Of a stretch of 53,217 nt of DNA, positions 8,925 to 16,008 are shown one piece after another. The stretch is from Streptomyces sp. DH24 (GTDB lineage Bacteria > Actinomycetota > Actinomycetes > Streptomycetales > Streptomycetaceae). The notes beneath the pieces are model-generated. The model was not told the DNA's origin. It did no database searches and saw nothing but the letters and a program-made list of their open reading frames with translations. A program made the position numbers and the translations under genes. The stretch's first letter is position 1, and each line of letters opens with the position of its first letter. The stretch spans positions 1-53,217 of the forward strand of contig NZ_JARVKW010000047.1 in NCBI RefSeq assembly GCF_029813775.1, written 5' to 3'.

Positions 8925-9755
8925 GTGACCGACCCGGAGTCCACAGCCGTGCAGCAGGAGATCGCCCGGGATCTCCAGGTGACCGAGTCCTTCGACGCGG
9001 CGCACGAGACCGAGCGCCGGGTGGCCTTCCTCACCGAGCGGCTGACCGGCACCGGCCTGCGCTCGCTGGTCCTGGGCATCAGCGGCGGCGTGGACTCCTC
9101 GACCGCGGGGCGGCTGTGCCAGCTGGCCGTGGAGCGGGCGCGCGCCGCCGGCCACGACGCCACGTTCTACGCGATGCGCCTGCCGTACGGCACCCAGGCC
9201 GACGAGAAGGACGCCCAGCGCGCGCTGGAGTTCATCCGGCCCGACCGGGTCCTGACCGTCGACGTGAAGCCCGCGAGCGACGCCGCGCTGGAGGCGGCGG
9301 TGGCCGGCGGCACGGTGTTCCGCGACGCGCACCACCAGGACTTCGTGCTCGGCAACATCAAGGCCCGGCAGCGCATGATCGCCCAGTACGCGGTGGCGGG
9401 CGCGCACGACGGCCTGGTCGTCGGCACCGACCACGCCGCCGAGGCGGTCTCCGGCTTCTTCACCAAGTTCGGCGACGGCGCCGCCGACGTCGTACCGCTC
9501 ACCGGCCTCACCAAGCGGCGGGTCCGCGCCCTGGCGCAGGAGCTGGGCGCACCGGACTCCCTGGTGTGGAAGACCCCGACCGCCGACCTGGAGACCCTCG
9601 ACCCGGGCAAGCCCGACGAGGACGCGCTCGGCGTCACCTACGACGACATCGACGACTTCCTGGAGGGCAAGCCGGTCTCCGAGACCGCCTTCGAGGCCAT
9701 CGTCCGCCGCTACCGCCTCACCGAGCACAAGCGGCAGCTCCCGATCGCCCCCTAG
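8925..9755 (+). CDS. nadE: ammonia-dependent NAD(+) synthetase
   Basis: 276 residues, typical of the short, ammonia-using NadE without a glutaminase domain. It makes NAD from deamido-NAD, ATP and ammonia. The ATP-pyrophosphatase P-loop LGISGGVDSSTAGRL is at about residues 49-63; GLVVGTDHAAEAVSGFFTKFGDGAADVVPLTGL near 163-196 is the deamido-NAD site; and the C-terminal PTADLETLDPGKPDEDALGVTYDDIDDFLEGK segment is typical of the family. GTG at 8925 is chosen because GAGGAG lies six bases upstream. It appears monocistronic; the next gene has its own ribosome site after a 93-base gap. Confidence 0.96.
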   Translation: MTDPESTAVQQEIARDLQVTESFDAAHETERRVAFLTERLTGTGLRSLVLGISGGVDSSTAGRLCQLAVERARAAGHDATFYAMRLPYGTQADEKDAQRALEFIRPDRVLTVDVKPASDAALEAAVAGGTVFRDAHHQDFVLGNIKARQRMIAQYAVAGAHDGLVVGTDHAAEAVSGFFTKFGDGAADVVPLTGLTKRRVRALAQELGAPDSLVWKTPTADLETLDPGKPDEDALGVTYDDIDDFLEGKPVSETAFEAIVRRYRLTEHKRQLPIAP

Positions 9756-9848
9756 GGCCTGTCGTCCCGCGTTCCCGGCAGTGTGGAAAACTGCCCGCGT
9801 TGCCCAGGCGAACGGGGTGACGCGGGCGGCGCGAGGAGTGGGTGGCGG

Positions 9849-10805
9849 ATGAGCAAGCGGCAGATACAGAAGATGCTGCGGCTGATGGCCAGTGGCGAGC
9901 CCGTCGAGCTCACCAGCGCCATGGCGTCCGTGAAGAAGCTCGCCAAACTCGCCTTCCTCGCCCAGCAGTTCGGCTACGAGTACGCCGACGTGCGGCAGGG
10001 CGGCGCCAACAACAGCTCGCTCGTCATGCTGATCGTGCCCGATCCCGGCCCGCACGCCCGGGCGCGGGCCGCGCAGAACTGGGCGCAGTACCCGAACGCG
10101 GGCGACGGCGTCTCCGTGCCGCCGTTCGTGCCGGACGCGCTGGAGCTGCTGAAGGCCCGGATCAACTTCGACCTCACCGGCAAGAGCGCCGAGAAGCGGA
10201 TGGCGCTCGGCGCGCTCGGCGTCACCCTGGGCAGCCTCGTCACCGCCTTCCAGACCGGCTTCCCGGCGTGGAGCATCATCCTGTGGGCCGCGCTGATGGC
10301 CATCCTGGGCGTCGGGTTCGTCGTCACCCGGCGGCGCAACGCCAAGTACGCCGCCCGTCTCCAGGCGGCCGGTTTCGCCCCGGTGACGGACGAGACCGGG
10401 CGGACGCGCTACCTGCCCCCGGGCGCCCGACTCCCGGGCCACGGCAACCCGTTCGGCGGCGGCCTGCCCGCGGGCCCCTACGGCACCCCGGCCCCCGGCG
10501 GCCACCCGGCCGCCCCCGGCTATGCCCAGCCCGCCCCCGGCGCCCCCTACCCGCCCCAGCCGTCGGCCCCCGGCCCGTACGCCGCCCAGCCCGCCCCGGG
10601 GCAGTACGCCGCCCAGCCCGCCCCGGGCCAGTACCCCGCCCAGCCCGCTCCCGCCCCCGGCCCGTACGGCGCGCCCCCGCAGGCCCCGCCGCAGCAGCCG
10701 TACCCCGGCCCTCACATGCCGCACCAGGCCCAGCAGCCCCCGTACCCCCAGCAGCAGCCCCACCCGCCCCAGCAGAACCCGCACTGGCAGCCGCCCCAGC
10801 GCTAG
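9849..10805 (+). CDS. membrane protein with Pro/Ala/Tyr-rich tail
   Basis: 318 residues from ATG 9849, which follows GAGGAG at 9833-9838. Residues 1-105 are a soluble domain (MSKRQIQKMLRLMASGEPVEL...). Two hydrophobic segments follow at about 119-136 and 138-157, ending in a basic VTRRRNAKYAARLQAAGF. The last 110 residues are a low-complexity tail of repeated AAQPAPGQY and PPQQPYP-like blocks. No enzyme motif is visible. Such proline-rich cytoplasmic tails often serve as interaction surfaces, but that is inference. It lies between nadE and the nitrate transporter with no sign of coupling. Confidence 0.8.
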   Translation: MSKRQIQKMLRLMASGEPVELTSAMASVKKLAKLAFLAQQFGYEYADVRQGGANNSSLVMLIVPDPGPHARARAAQNWAQYPNAGDGVSVPPFVPDALELLKARINFDLTGKSAEKRMALGALGVTLGSLVTAFQTGFPAWSIILWAALMAILGVGFVVTRRRNAKYAARLQAAGFAPVTDETGRTRYLPPGARLPGHGNPFGGGLPAGPYGTPAPGGHPAAPGYAQPAPGAPYPPQPSAPGPYAAQPAPGQYAAQPAPGQYPAQPAPAPGPYGAPPQAPPQQPYPGPHMPHQAQQPPYPQQQPHPPQQNPHWQPPQR

Positions 10806-10882
10806 CCGCCGGTCTGCCCCCGGGGCCCTCTCATCCCGCCCCTGCCGGGCGTGAGAGCAACGTTCCCTTCCGGTCACCCGGT

Positions 10883-10898
10883 GCCACAGTGCGGAAAC
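10883..10898 (+). promoter_or_regulatory. candidate GlnR half-box before the nitrate transporter
   Basis: GCCAC, six bases, GAAAC fits one a-b pair of the actinomycete GlnR box (GTNAC-n6-GAAAC) with one mismatch. It lies 70 bases before the nitrate transporter start. Nitrate uptake genes of this type are known GlnR/NnaR targets in S. coelicolor, so the position makes sense. The match is short and could be chance. Confidence 0.35.
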
Positions 10899-10967
10899 GC
10901 GCCCTCCCTACCTTCGGGACTCAGCCACTCCAAGTACGACCTGAGCCCGGAGCACCGTGGAGGCGTC

Positions 10968-12350
10968 ATGACAGCCCCGAGTACCGCGCCCGCACCCCCG
11001 AGCAGGGGCCGCTGGATCCAGCACTGGGATCCCGAGGACGAGACGTTCTGGAAGGAGACCGGGGAGAAGGTCGCCCGCCGCAACCTGTTCTTCTCCGTCC
11101 TCTCCGAGCACATCGGGTTCTCCGTGTGGACCATGTGGTCCGTGCTGGTGCTGTTCATGGGACCGGAGTACGGGCTGACCCCGGCCGACAAGTTCCTGCT
11201 GACCTCGGTCGTCACGCTGGTCGGCGCGGTCGTCCGGGTGCCCTACACCTTCGCGATCGCCGTGTTCGGCGGCCGGAACTGGACGGTCGTCTCGGCGGCC
11301 CTCCTGCTCGTCCCGACCATCGCCGCGTTCGTCGTGATGGAGCCGGGCACCTCGTTCTCGACCTTCCTGCTCGTCGGCCTGCTGGCCGGTATCGGCGGCG
11401 GCAACTTCGCCTCGTCCATGACCAACATCAACGCCTTCTTCCCCCTTCGGAAGAAGGGCTGGGCCCTCGGGCTCAACGCGGGCGGCGGCAACATCGGCGT
11501 CCCCGTCATCCAGCTGGCCGCCCTCGCGATCATCGGCGCGAGCGGCGGGCCGCGCGTGCTGCTGGGGATCTACATCCCGCTCATCGTGCTCGCCGCGGCC
11601 CTGGCCTGGCTGTTCATGGACAACATCGCGTCGGTGAAGAACGACACCGGCGCCGCCAAGGACGCCGCCCGGGACCCGCACACCTGGATCATGTCCTTCA
11701 TCTACGTCGGCACCTTCGGTTCCTTCATCGGCTACAGCTTCGCCTTCGGCCAGGTCCTGCAGAACCAGTTCGGGCGGACGCCGCTGGAGGCCGCGTACGT
11801 CACCTTCATCGGCCCGCTGCTGGGCTCGCTGATCCGGCCGCTGGGCGGCTCGCTCGCCGACCGGTACGGCGGCGCCAGGATCACGCTGTACAACTTCGTC
11901 GCCATGGGGGCCGCCACCGCCGTCCTCGTCGCCGCGGCCATGAGGGAGTCGCTGGGCCTGTTCACGGTCGCCTTCGTGGTGCTGTTCGTGCTCACCGGCC
12001 TCGGCAACGGCTCGACGTTCAAGATGATCCCGGGCATCTTCCAGAACAAGGCCCTGGCCAAGGGGCTGACGGGTGAGGAGGCCGCCCGCTACGGACGCCG
12101 GCTCTCCGGGGCCTCCATGGGCCTGATCGGCGCGGTCGGCGCGCTCGGCGGCGTCGGCATCAACCTCGCCTTCCGGCAGTCCTTCCTCTCCTACGGCTCC
12201 GGAACCGGCGCCTTCCTCGCCTTCCTCGCCTTCTACGCGGCCTGCTTCGTGCTCACCTGGGCCGTATACCTTCGTCGTACGCCGGCCGAGGTTCCGCGCA
12301 CTTCCGCCGCCGACGAGGAGAAGCCGCAGCTCAGCTACGCCGAGGTGTGA
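10968..12350 (+). CDS. narK: nitrate/nitrite MFS transporter (NarK type)
   Basis: 460 residues with 12 predicted membrane helices. It shows the family's glycine-rich signatures GLLAGIGGGNFASSMTNINAFFP near residue 140 and AGGGNIGVPVIQLAAL just after. The N-terminal RWIQHWDPEDETFWKETGEKVARRN segment is characteristic of actinobacterial NarK-like nitrate/nitrite porters. ATG 10968 follows GGAGG at 10958-10963. The next gene downstream is the regulator nnaR, which matches the S. coelicolor nitrate assimilation locus where NnaR and GlnR act together. A strong hairpin at 12376-12409 separates the two genes. Direction of transport (nitrate in or nitrite out) cannot be decided from sequence. Confidence 0.93.
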   Translation: MTAPSTAPAPPSRGRWIQHWDPEDETFWKETGEKVARRNLFFSVLSEHIGFSVWTMWSVLVLFMGPEYGLTPADKFLLTSVVTLVGAVVRVPYTFAIAVFGGRNWTVVSAALLLVPTIAAFVVMEPGTSFSTFLLVGLLAGIGGGNFASSMTNINAFFPLRKKGWALGLNAGGGNIGVPVIQLAALAIIGASGGPRVLLGIYIPLIVLAAALAWLFMDNIASVKNDTGAAKDAARDPHTWIMSFIYVGTFGSFIGYSFAFGQVLQNQFGRTPLEAAYVTFIGPLLGSLIRPLGGSLADRYGGARITLYNFVAMGAATAVLVAAAMRESLGLFTVAFVVLFVLTGLGNGSTFKMIPGIFQNKALAKGLTGEEAARYGRRLSGASMGLIGAVGALGGVGINLAFRQSFLSYGSGTGAFLAFLAFYAACFVLTWAVYLRRTPAEVPRTSAADEEKPQLSYAEV

Positions 12351-12375
12351 CGTAACACCGGCGACATACGTCCGA

Positions 12376-12409
12376 ACCGAGCCTGTCACGAGCCGTTGAC
12401 AGGCTCGGT
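12376..12409 (+). terminator. 13-bp perfect hairpin after the nitrate transporter
   Basis: ACCGAGCCTGTCA pairs perfectly with TGACAGGCTCGGT across an 8-base loop, 26 bases after the transporter stop. It probably ends the transporter transcript or partly insulates nnaR. There is no T tract. Confidence 0.75.
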
Positions 12410-12472
12410 CGGCACGTGGATGTGAACGCTTTCCGGCACGTGAGAGTGAATGACCAGAGCGGGACGAGAGCC

Positions 12473-13624
12473 ATGGACGCACGACAGCAGCAACCCGACC
12501 ACGGCCCCCTGGCCGGCTTCACCGTAGGGGTGACCGCCGCCCGCCGGGCCGACGAACTGGGGGCGCTCCTCCAGCGGCGTGGTGCCGCCGTCCTGCATGC
12601 CCCCGCCCTGCGCATCGTGCAGCTCGCCGACGACAGCGAACTGCTCGCGGCGACCGAGGAGATCATCGACCGGGCGCCGGACATCGTGGTCGCGACGACC
12701 GCGATCGGCTTCCGCGGCTGGGTCGAGGCCGCCGACGGCTGGGGGCTCGGCGACGCCCTGCTGTCCCGGCTGCGCGGGGTGCGGATCCTGGCCCGCGGGC
12801 CCAAGGTCAAGGGCGCGATCCGGGCCGCCGGACTGACGGAGGAGTGGTCGCCGTCGTCCGAGTCGATGGCCGAGGTGCTGGACCGGCTCCTGGAGGAGGG
12901 CGTCGACGGCCGCCGGGTCGCCGTACAGCTCCACGGCGAGCCGCTGCCCGGGTTCGTGGAGGCGCTGCGGGTGGGCGGGGGAGAGGTCGTCGGGGTCCCG
13001 GTGTACCGGTGGATGCCGCCCGAGGACATCGGACCGGTCGACCGCCTCCTGGACGCCGCCGTCTCCCGCGGCCTCGACGCGCTCACCTTCACCAGCGCGC
13101 CCGCCGCCGCGTCGCTGCTGTCCCGCGCCGAGGAGCGCGGCCTGCTGCCCGAGCTGCTTCAGGCCCTCGGCCACGACGTCCTGCCGGCCTGCGTCGGCCC
13201 CGTGACGGCGCTGCCGTTGCAGGCCCGCGGCATCGACACGGTGCAGCCGGAACGCTTCCGGCTGGGCCCGCTCGTCCAGCTGCTCTGCCAGGAACTGCCC
13301 GCCCGGGCACGGTCGTTGCCGGTCGCCGGGCACCGGGTGGAGATCCGCGGGCACGCGGTGCTGGTCGACGGGGAGCTCAAGCCCGTGCCGCCCGCCGGGA
13401 TGTCCCTGCTGCGGGCGCTGTCCCGGCGGCCCGGCTGGGTGGTGGCCCGCGCCGACCTGCTGCGCGCGCTGCCCGGCGCCGGGCGCGACGAACACGCGGT
13501 GGAGACGGCGATGGCCCGGCTGCGCACCGCCCTGGGCGCGCCGAAGCTGATCCAGACGGTCGTCAAACGCGGCTACCGCCTCGCCCTGGACCCGGCGGCG
13601 GACGCGAAGTACGCCGACGTGTGA
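12473..13624 (+). CDS. nnaR: NnaR: HemD-like domain plus DNA-binding domain, nitrate assimilation regulator
   Basis: 383 residues from ATG 12473 (GGGACGAGAG upstream); an in-frame GTG at 12416 is less likely because it lies just after the terminator stem. Residues about 12-270 resemble uroporphyrinogen-III synthase (LAGFTVGVTAARRADELGALLQRRGA..., TFTSAPAAASLL..., ACVGPVTALPLQARGI). Residues about 285-378 are a winged helix of the OmpR C-terminal type (RADLLRALPGAGRDEHAVETAMARLRTALG... QTVVKRGYRLAL). This two-domain layout next to a nitrate transporter is that of S. coelicolor NnaR, a co-activator with GlnR of nitrate/nitrite genes. It is a regulator rather than the haem pathway enzyme. A direct repeat CGGCACGTG occurs twice in its leader. 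Confidence 0.92.
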   Translation: MDARQQQPDHGPLAGFTVGVTAARRADELGALLQRRGAAVLHAPALRIVQLADDSELLAATEEIIDRAPDIVVATTAIGFRGWVEAADGWGLGDALLSRLRGVRILARGPKVKGAIRAAGLTEEWSPSSESMAEVLDRLLEEGVDGRRVAVQLHGEPLPGFVEALRVGGGEVVGVPVYRWMPPEDIGPVDRLLDAAVSRGLDALTFTSAPAAASLLSRAEERGLLPELLQALGHDVLPACVGPVTALPLQARGIDTVQPERFRLGPLVQLLCQELPARARSLPVAGHRVEIRGHAVLVDGELKPVPPAGMSLLRALSRRPGWVVARADLLRALPGAGRDEHAVETAMARLRTALGAPKLIQTVVKRGYRLALDPAADAKYADV

Positions 13625-13763
13625 GGGGCCGCCCCGCGCGAGGGGTTCCGGGCGCGGCAGTGGGCAGGCACTGTAGAGGGAGCGGTTTCGCTGCCCCACC
13701 TCCGTCCTCCTCCCCTCGCATCCCACGGTCCCCCGCCGGGGACCACTAGGCGGTGACAGGCGC

Positions 13764-14357
13764 ATGGCAACGGATACGGCCACGGCCCCCCACGAGCTGC
13801 GGTTCGACGCCGGGCGGATCTGCCTGGACCTCCTCGCCACCACCCACCCCGTCGAACGGCTCGACTCCGTGGAGGTGCTGCGCGCCTGGATCATCGCCTC
13901 CGGCCTCGTCCCGCCCGGCACACCACTGGCGCACGCCGACCCGTCCTGGCCGGCGGCCTTCCGCGAACTGCGCGGCCACGTCGCCCGGTTGGTCCGCAGC
14001 AGGCTGACCCCGGGGGTGCGCCCGTACGACCTCGCCCTCGCCCGCGTCAACGACCTCGCCCGTGCCGCGCCGCCGGCCCCGTGCGCGGTGGCCGACGCGG
14101 AAGGGGCGCTGTCGCGGCGGCTGAACGGACCGCCCGCGTGCGCCGCGCTGCTCGGGGCCGTCGCCCGGGACGCCGTGGAGCTGCTCACCGACCCGGTCGC
14201 CCGCGCGGGCCTGCGCGAGTGCGCGGGCGACGACTGCCCCCTCGTCTACCTGGACACCTCCCGGGGCCGCAGGCGCCGCTGGTGCTCCAGCGAGACGTGC
14301 GGCAACCGGGAACGCGTCGCCCGCCACCGGCGCCGCGCCGCCCTAGCCCGGGCCTGA
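13764..14357 (+). CDS. CGNR zinc-finger / ABATE-domain protein
   Basis: 197 residues. Residues 10-135 are an ABATE-like (stress-induced, putative regulatory) domain beginning ELRFDAGRICLDLLATT. The C-terminal 45 residues are a CGNR zinc finger: RECAGDDCPLVYLDTSRGRRRRWCSSETCGNRERVARHRRR, with four cysteines to hold zinc and a very basic DNA-binding end. Such proteins are thought to be transcription factors; targets are unknown. A small hairpin (GGTCCCC / GGGGACC, 13727-13744) sits just before the ATG, and no good ribosome site is seen. Confidence 0.9.
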   Translation: MATDTATAPHELRFDAGRICLDLLATTHPVERLDSVEVLRAWIIASGLVPPGTPLAHADPSWPAAFRELRGHVARLVRSRLTPGVRPYDLALARVNDLARAAPPAPCAVADAEGALSRRLNGPPACAALLGAVARDAVELLTDPVARAGLRECAGDDCPLVYLDTSRGRRRRWCSSETCGNRERVARHRRRAALARA

Positions 14358-14539
14358 GCACGCCCGCACCTTCCCGGGCGCCGCTCCGTGCGACACACGG
14401 CGGGGGAAATGTGCCCGAATGTCCCGCTCGTCACGGTGACCGGAGAAAACCGCCGGCCCCCTTTGAACACTCCAAGCCCTCGCTGCGTACCCGTCGTTGA
14501 GCGACCGGCTGGGGGAACCCCCGGACATCGGAGGTGGGC

Positions 14540-15118
14540 GTGCGCAAGGATTCCGTCGTGGCCAAGGAGCGCGGAACGAGGGCCCGACATCGCCTGTCCC
14601 AGGCCTCGTCGGAGCCCGACGAGGAGCTGATGCGCGCCCTCTACCGCGAGCACGCCGGACCCTTGCTCGCCTACGTACTGCGCCTCGTCGCCGGCGACCG
14701 CCAGCGCGCCGAGGACGTCGTGCAGGAGACGCTCATCCGTGCCTGGAAGAACGCCGGTCAGCTCAACCGGGCGACCGGATCGGTACGCCCCTGGCTGGTG
14801 ACGGTCGCCCGGCGCATCGTCATCGACGGCCACCGCAGCCGGCAGGCCCGGCCTCAGGAGGTCGATCCGTCGCCGCTGGAGGTCATCCCCGCGGAGGACG
14901 AGATCGACAAGGCGCTGTGGCTGATGACCCTCTCCGACGCCCTGGAAGACCTGACCCCGGCCCACCGTGAAGTGCTGGTCGAGACCTACTTCAAAGGGCG
15001 TACCGTCAATGAGGCGGCCGAGACGCTGGGCATCCCCAGCGGCACCGTCCGCTCGCGGGTGTTCTACGCCCTGCGTTCGATGAAGCTGGCCCTGGAGGAG
15101 CGGGGGGTGACGGCGTGA
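14540..15118 (+). CDS. sigU: ECF sigma factor (SigU type)
   Basis: 192 residues. Sigma region 2 lies at about residues 30-95 (LMRALYREHAGPLLAYVLRLVAGDRQRAEDVVQETLIRAWKN, the core-binding and -10-reading part), and region 4 at about 130-180 (LTPAHREVLVETYFKGRTVNEAAETLGIPSGTVRSRVFYALR, the -35-reading helix-turn-helix). GTG 14540 is preferred since GGAGGT lies at 14530-14535; a GTG at 14534 overlaps that site. The stop overlaps the start of the anti-sigma gene. The symbol rests on the pair plus neighbours (HelD-like ATPase, malic enzyme, HU), which match the sigU locus of S. coelicolor, where SigU affects differentiation and secretion. It is certain as an ECF sigma and probable as SigU. Confidence 0.88.
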   Translation: MRKDSVVAKERGTRARHRLSQASSEPDEELMRALYREHAGPLLAYVLRLVAGDRQRAEDVVQETLIRAWKNAGQLNRATGSVRPWLVTVARRIVIDGHRSRQARPQEVDPSPLEVIPAEDEIDKALWLMTLSDALEDLTPAHREVLVETYFKGRTVNEAAETLGIPSGTVRSRVFYALRSMKLALEERGVTA

Positions 15119-15933
15119 TGAGTGCTTACGGGGGATACGAAGCGGGTGGTGCGGGTATGTCTGGGCCCATGCAGGGATCTCCGGTGCCGGACGAACACGA
15201 GACGGTCGGCGCCTACGCCCTCGGCATCCTCGACGACGCCGAAGCGACCGCCTTCGAGGCGCATCTGGCGACCTGCGAGTGGTGCGCCCAGCAGCTCGAC
15301 GAACTCGCCGGGATGGAGCCGATGCTGGCCGCGCTGGCGGACCTGCCGGGGGCCGGCACACCGGCCGTCGGGGAGTCGCTGTCGGCGAAGCCGAGCCCGC
15401 GTCTGGTGGACGCGCTGGTGGACGAGGTCGCCGAGCGCCGTGCCGCCAAGCGGCGCCGCAACGTCTACCTGGTGGGCGCCGCGGCGGCGCTGATCGTCGG
15501 CGGCCCGTTCGCGGCCGTGGCGACGACCGGCGGCGACGACGGCGGCAACCGGCCGCTCCAGGCGGACGTGAGCCCGGCGAAGGCGGCGTTCGACGGCATG
15601 GGCGAGAAGATCACGGCGACCGACCCGGCCACCAAGGTCACCGCGACGGTCGCCATGGAGGAGAAGGCCTGGGGCACCCACGCCGTGCTCCGGCTGAAGA
15701 ACGTGACGGGCCCGCAGAAGTGCTCCCTCATCGCCGTCGGCAAGAACGGCGAGCGCGAGACCGTCACGTCCTGGTCCGTCCCGAACTGGGGCTACGGCGT
15801 CCCGAACGCCAAGACCGACGAGGCCAGGCAGCCGCTGTACGTGCACGGCGGCGCCGCCTTCGAACCCAACGAGATCGACCACTTCGAGATCATGACCTTC
15901 GACGGCAAACGTCTCGTCGAGGTGGACGCCTGA
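15118..15933 (+). CDS. rsuA: zinc-binding anti-sigma factor (RsuA type)
   Basis: 271 residues. The N-terminal cytoplasmic domain has the ZAS motif H49-x3-C53-x2-C56 (in EAHLATCEWCAQQL), which binds zinc and clamps the sigma factor. One membrane helix follows at about 116-138 (YLVGAAAALIVGGPFAAVA), then an extracytoplasmic domain of about 130 residues with no motif I know. ATG 15118 lies in the sigma stop codon (TGATG), a translational coupling that keeps the two proteins in balance. By analogy it holds SigU at the membrane until an outside signal releases it. Confidence 0.88.
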   Translation: MSAYGGYEAGGAGMSGPMQGSPVPDEHETVGAYALGILDDAEATAFEAHLATCEWCAQQLDELAGMEPMLAALADLPGAGTPAVGESLSAKPSPRLVDALVDEVAERRAAKRRRNVYLVGAAAALIVGGPFAAVATTGGDDGGNRPLQADVSPAKAAFDGMGEKITATDPATKVTATVAMEEKAWGTHAVLRLKNVTGPQKCSLIAVGKNGERETVTSWSVPNWGYGVPNAKTDEARQPLYVHGGAAFEPNEIDHFEIMTFDGKRLVEVDA

Positions 15934-16008
15934 CAGTCCCGTCGCTTCCCGGCAGGGCCCTCCTTCGCGTACGGTTGACGGCTGCCCAGCACGTCAGAAG
16001 GGGGCCCG

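Noticed and set aside
7734..10877. A minus-strand open frame of over 1,000 codons
   Set aside because: It runs antisense through the acyltransferase end, phospholipase, nadE and the tail of the next gene. Its Arg/Gly/Ala-rich make-up is that of a high-GC shadow frame, and it has no domain.
12416..12472. An earlier start for nnaR at GTG 12416
   Set aside because: It lies seven bases from the terminator stem and has no ribosome site; the extra residues are not part of the domain.
15934..16008. A rifamycin-associated element before the HelD-like gene
   Set aside because: No inverted repeat of the kind I would expect was found in the 75-base gap.
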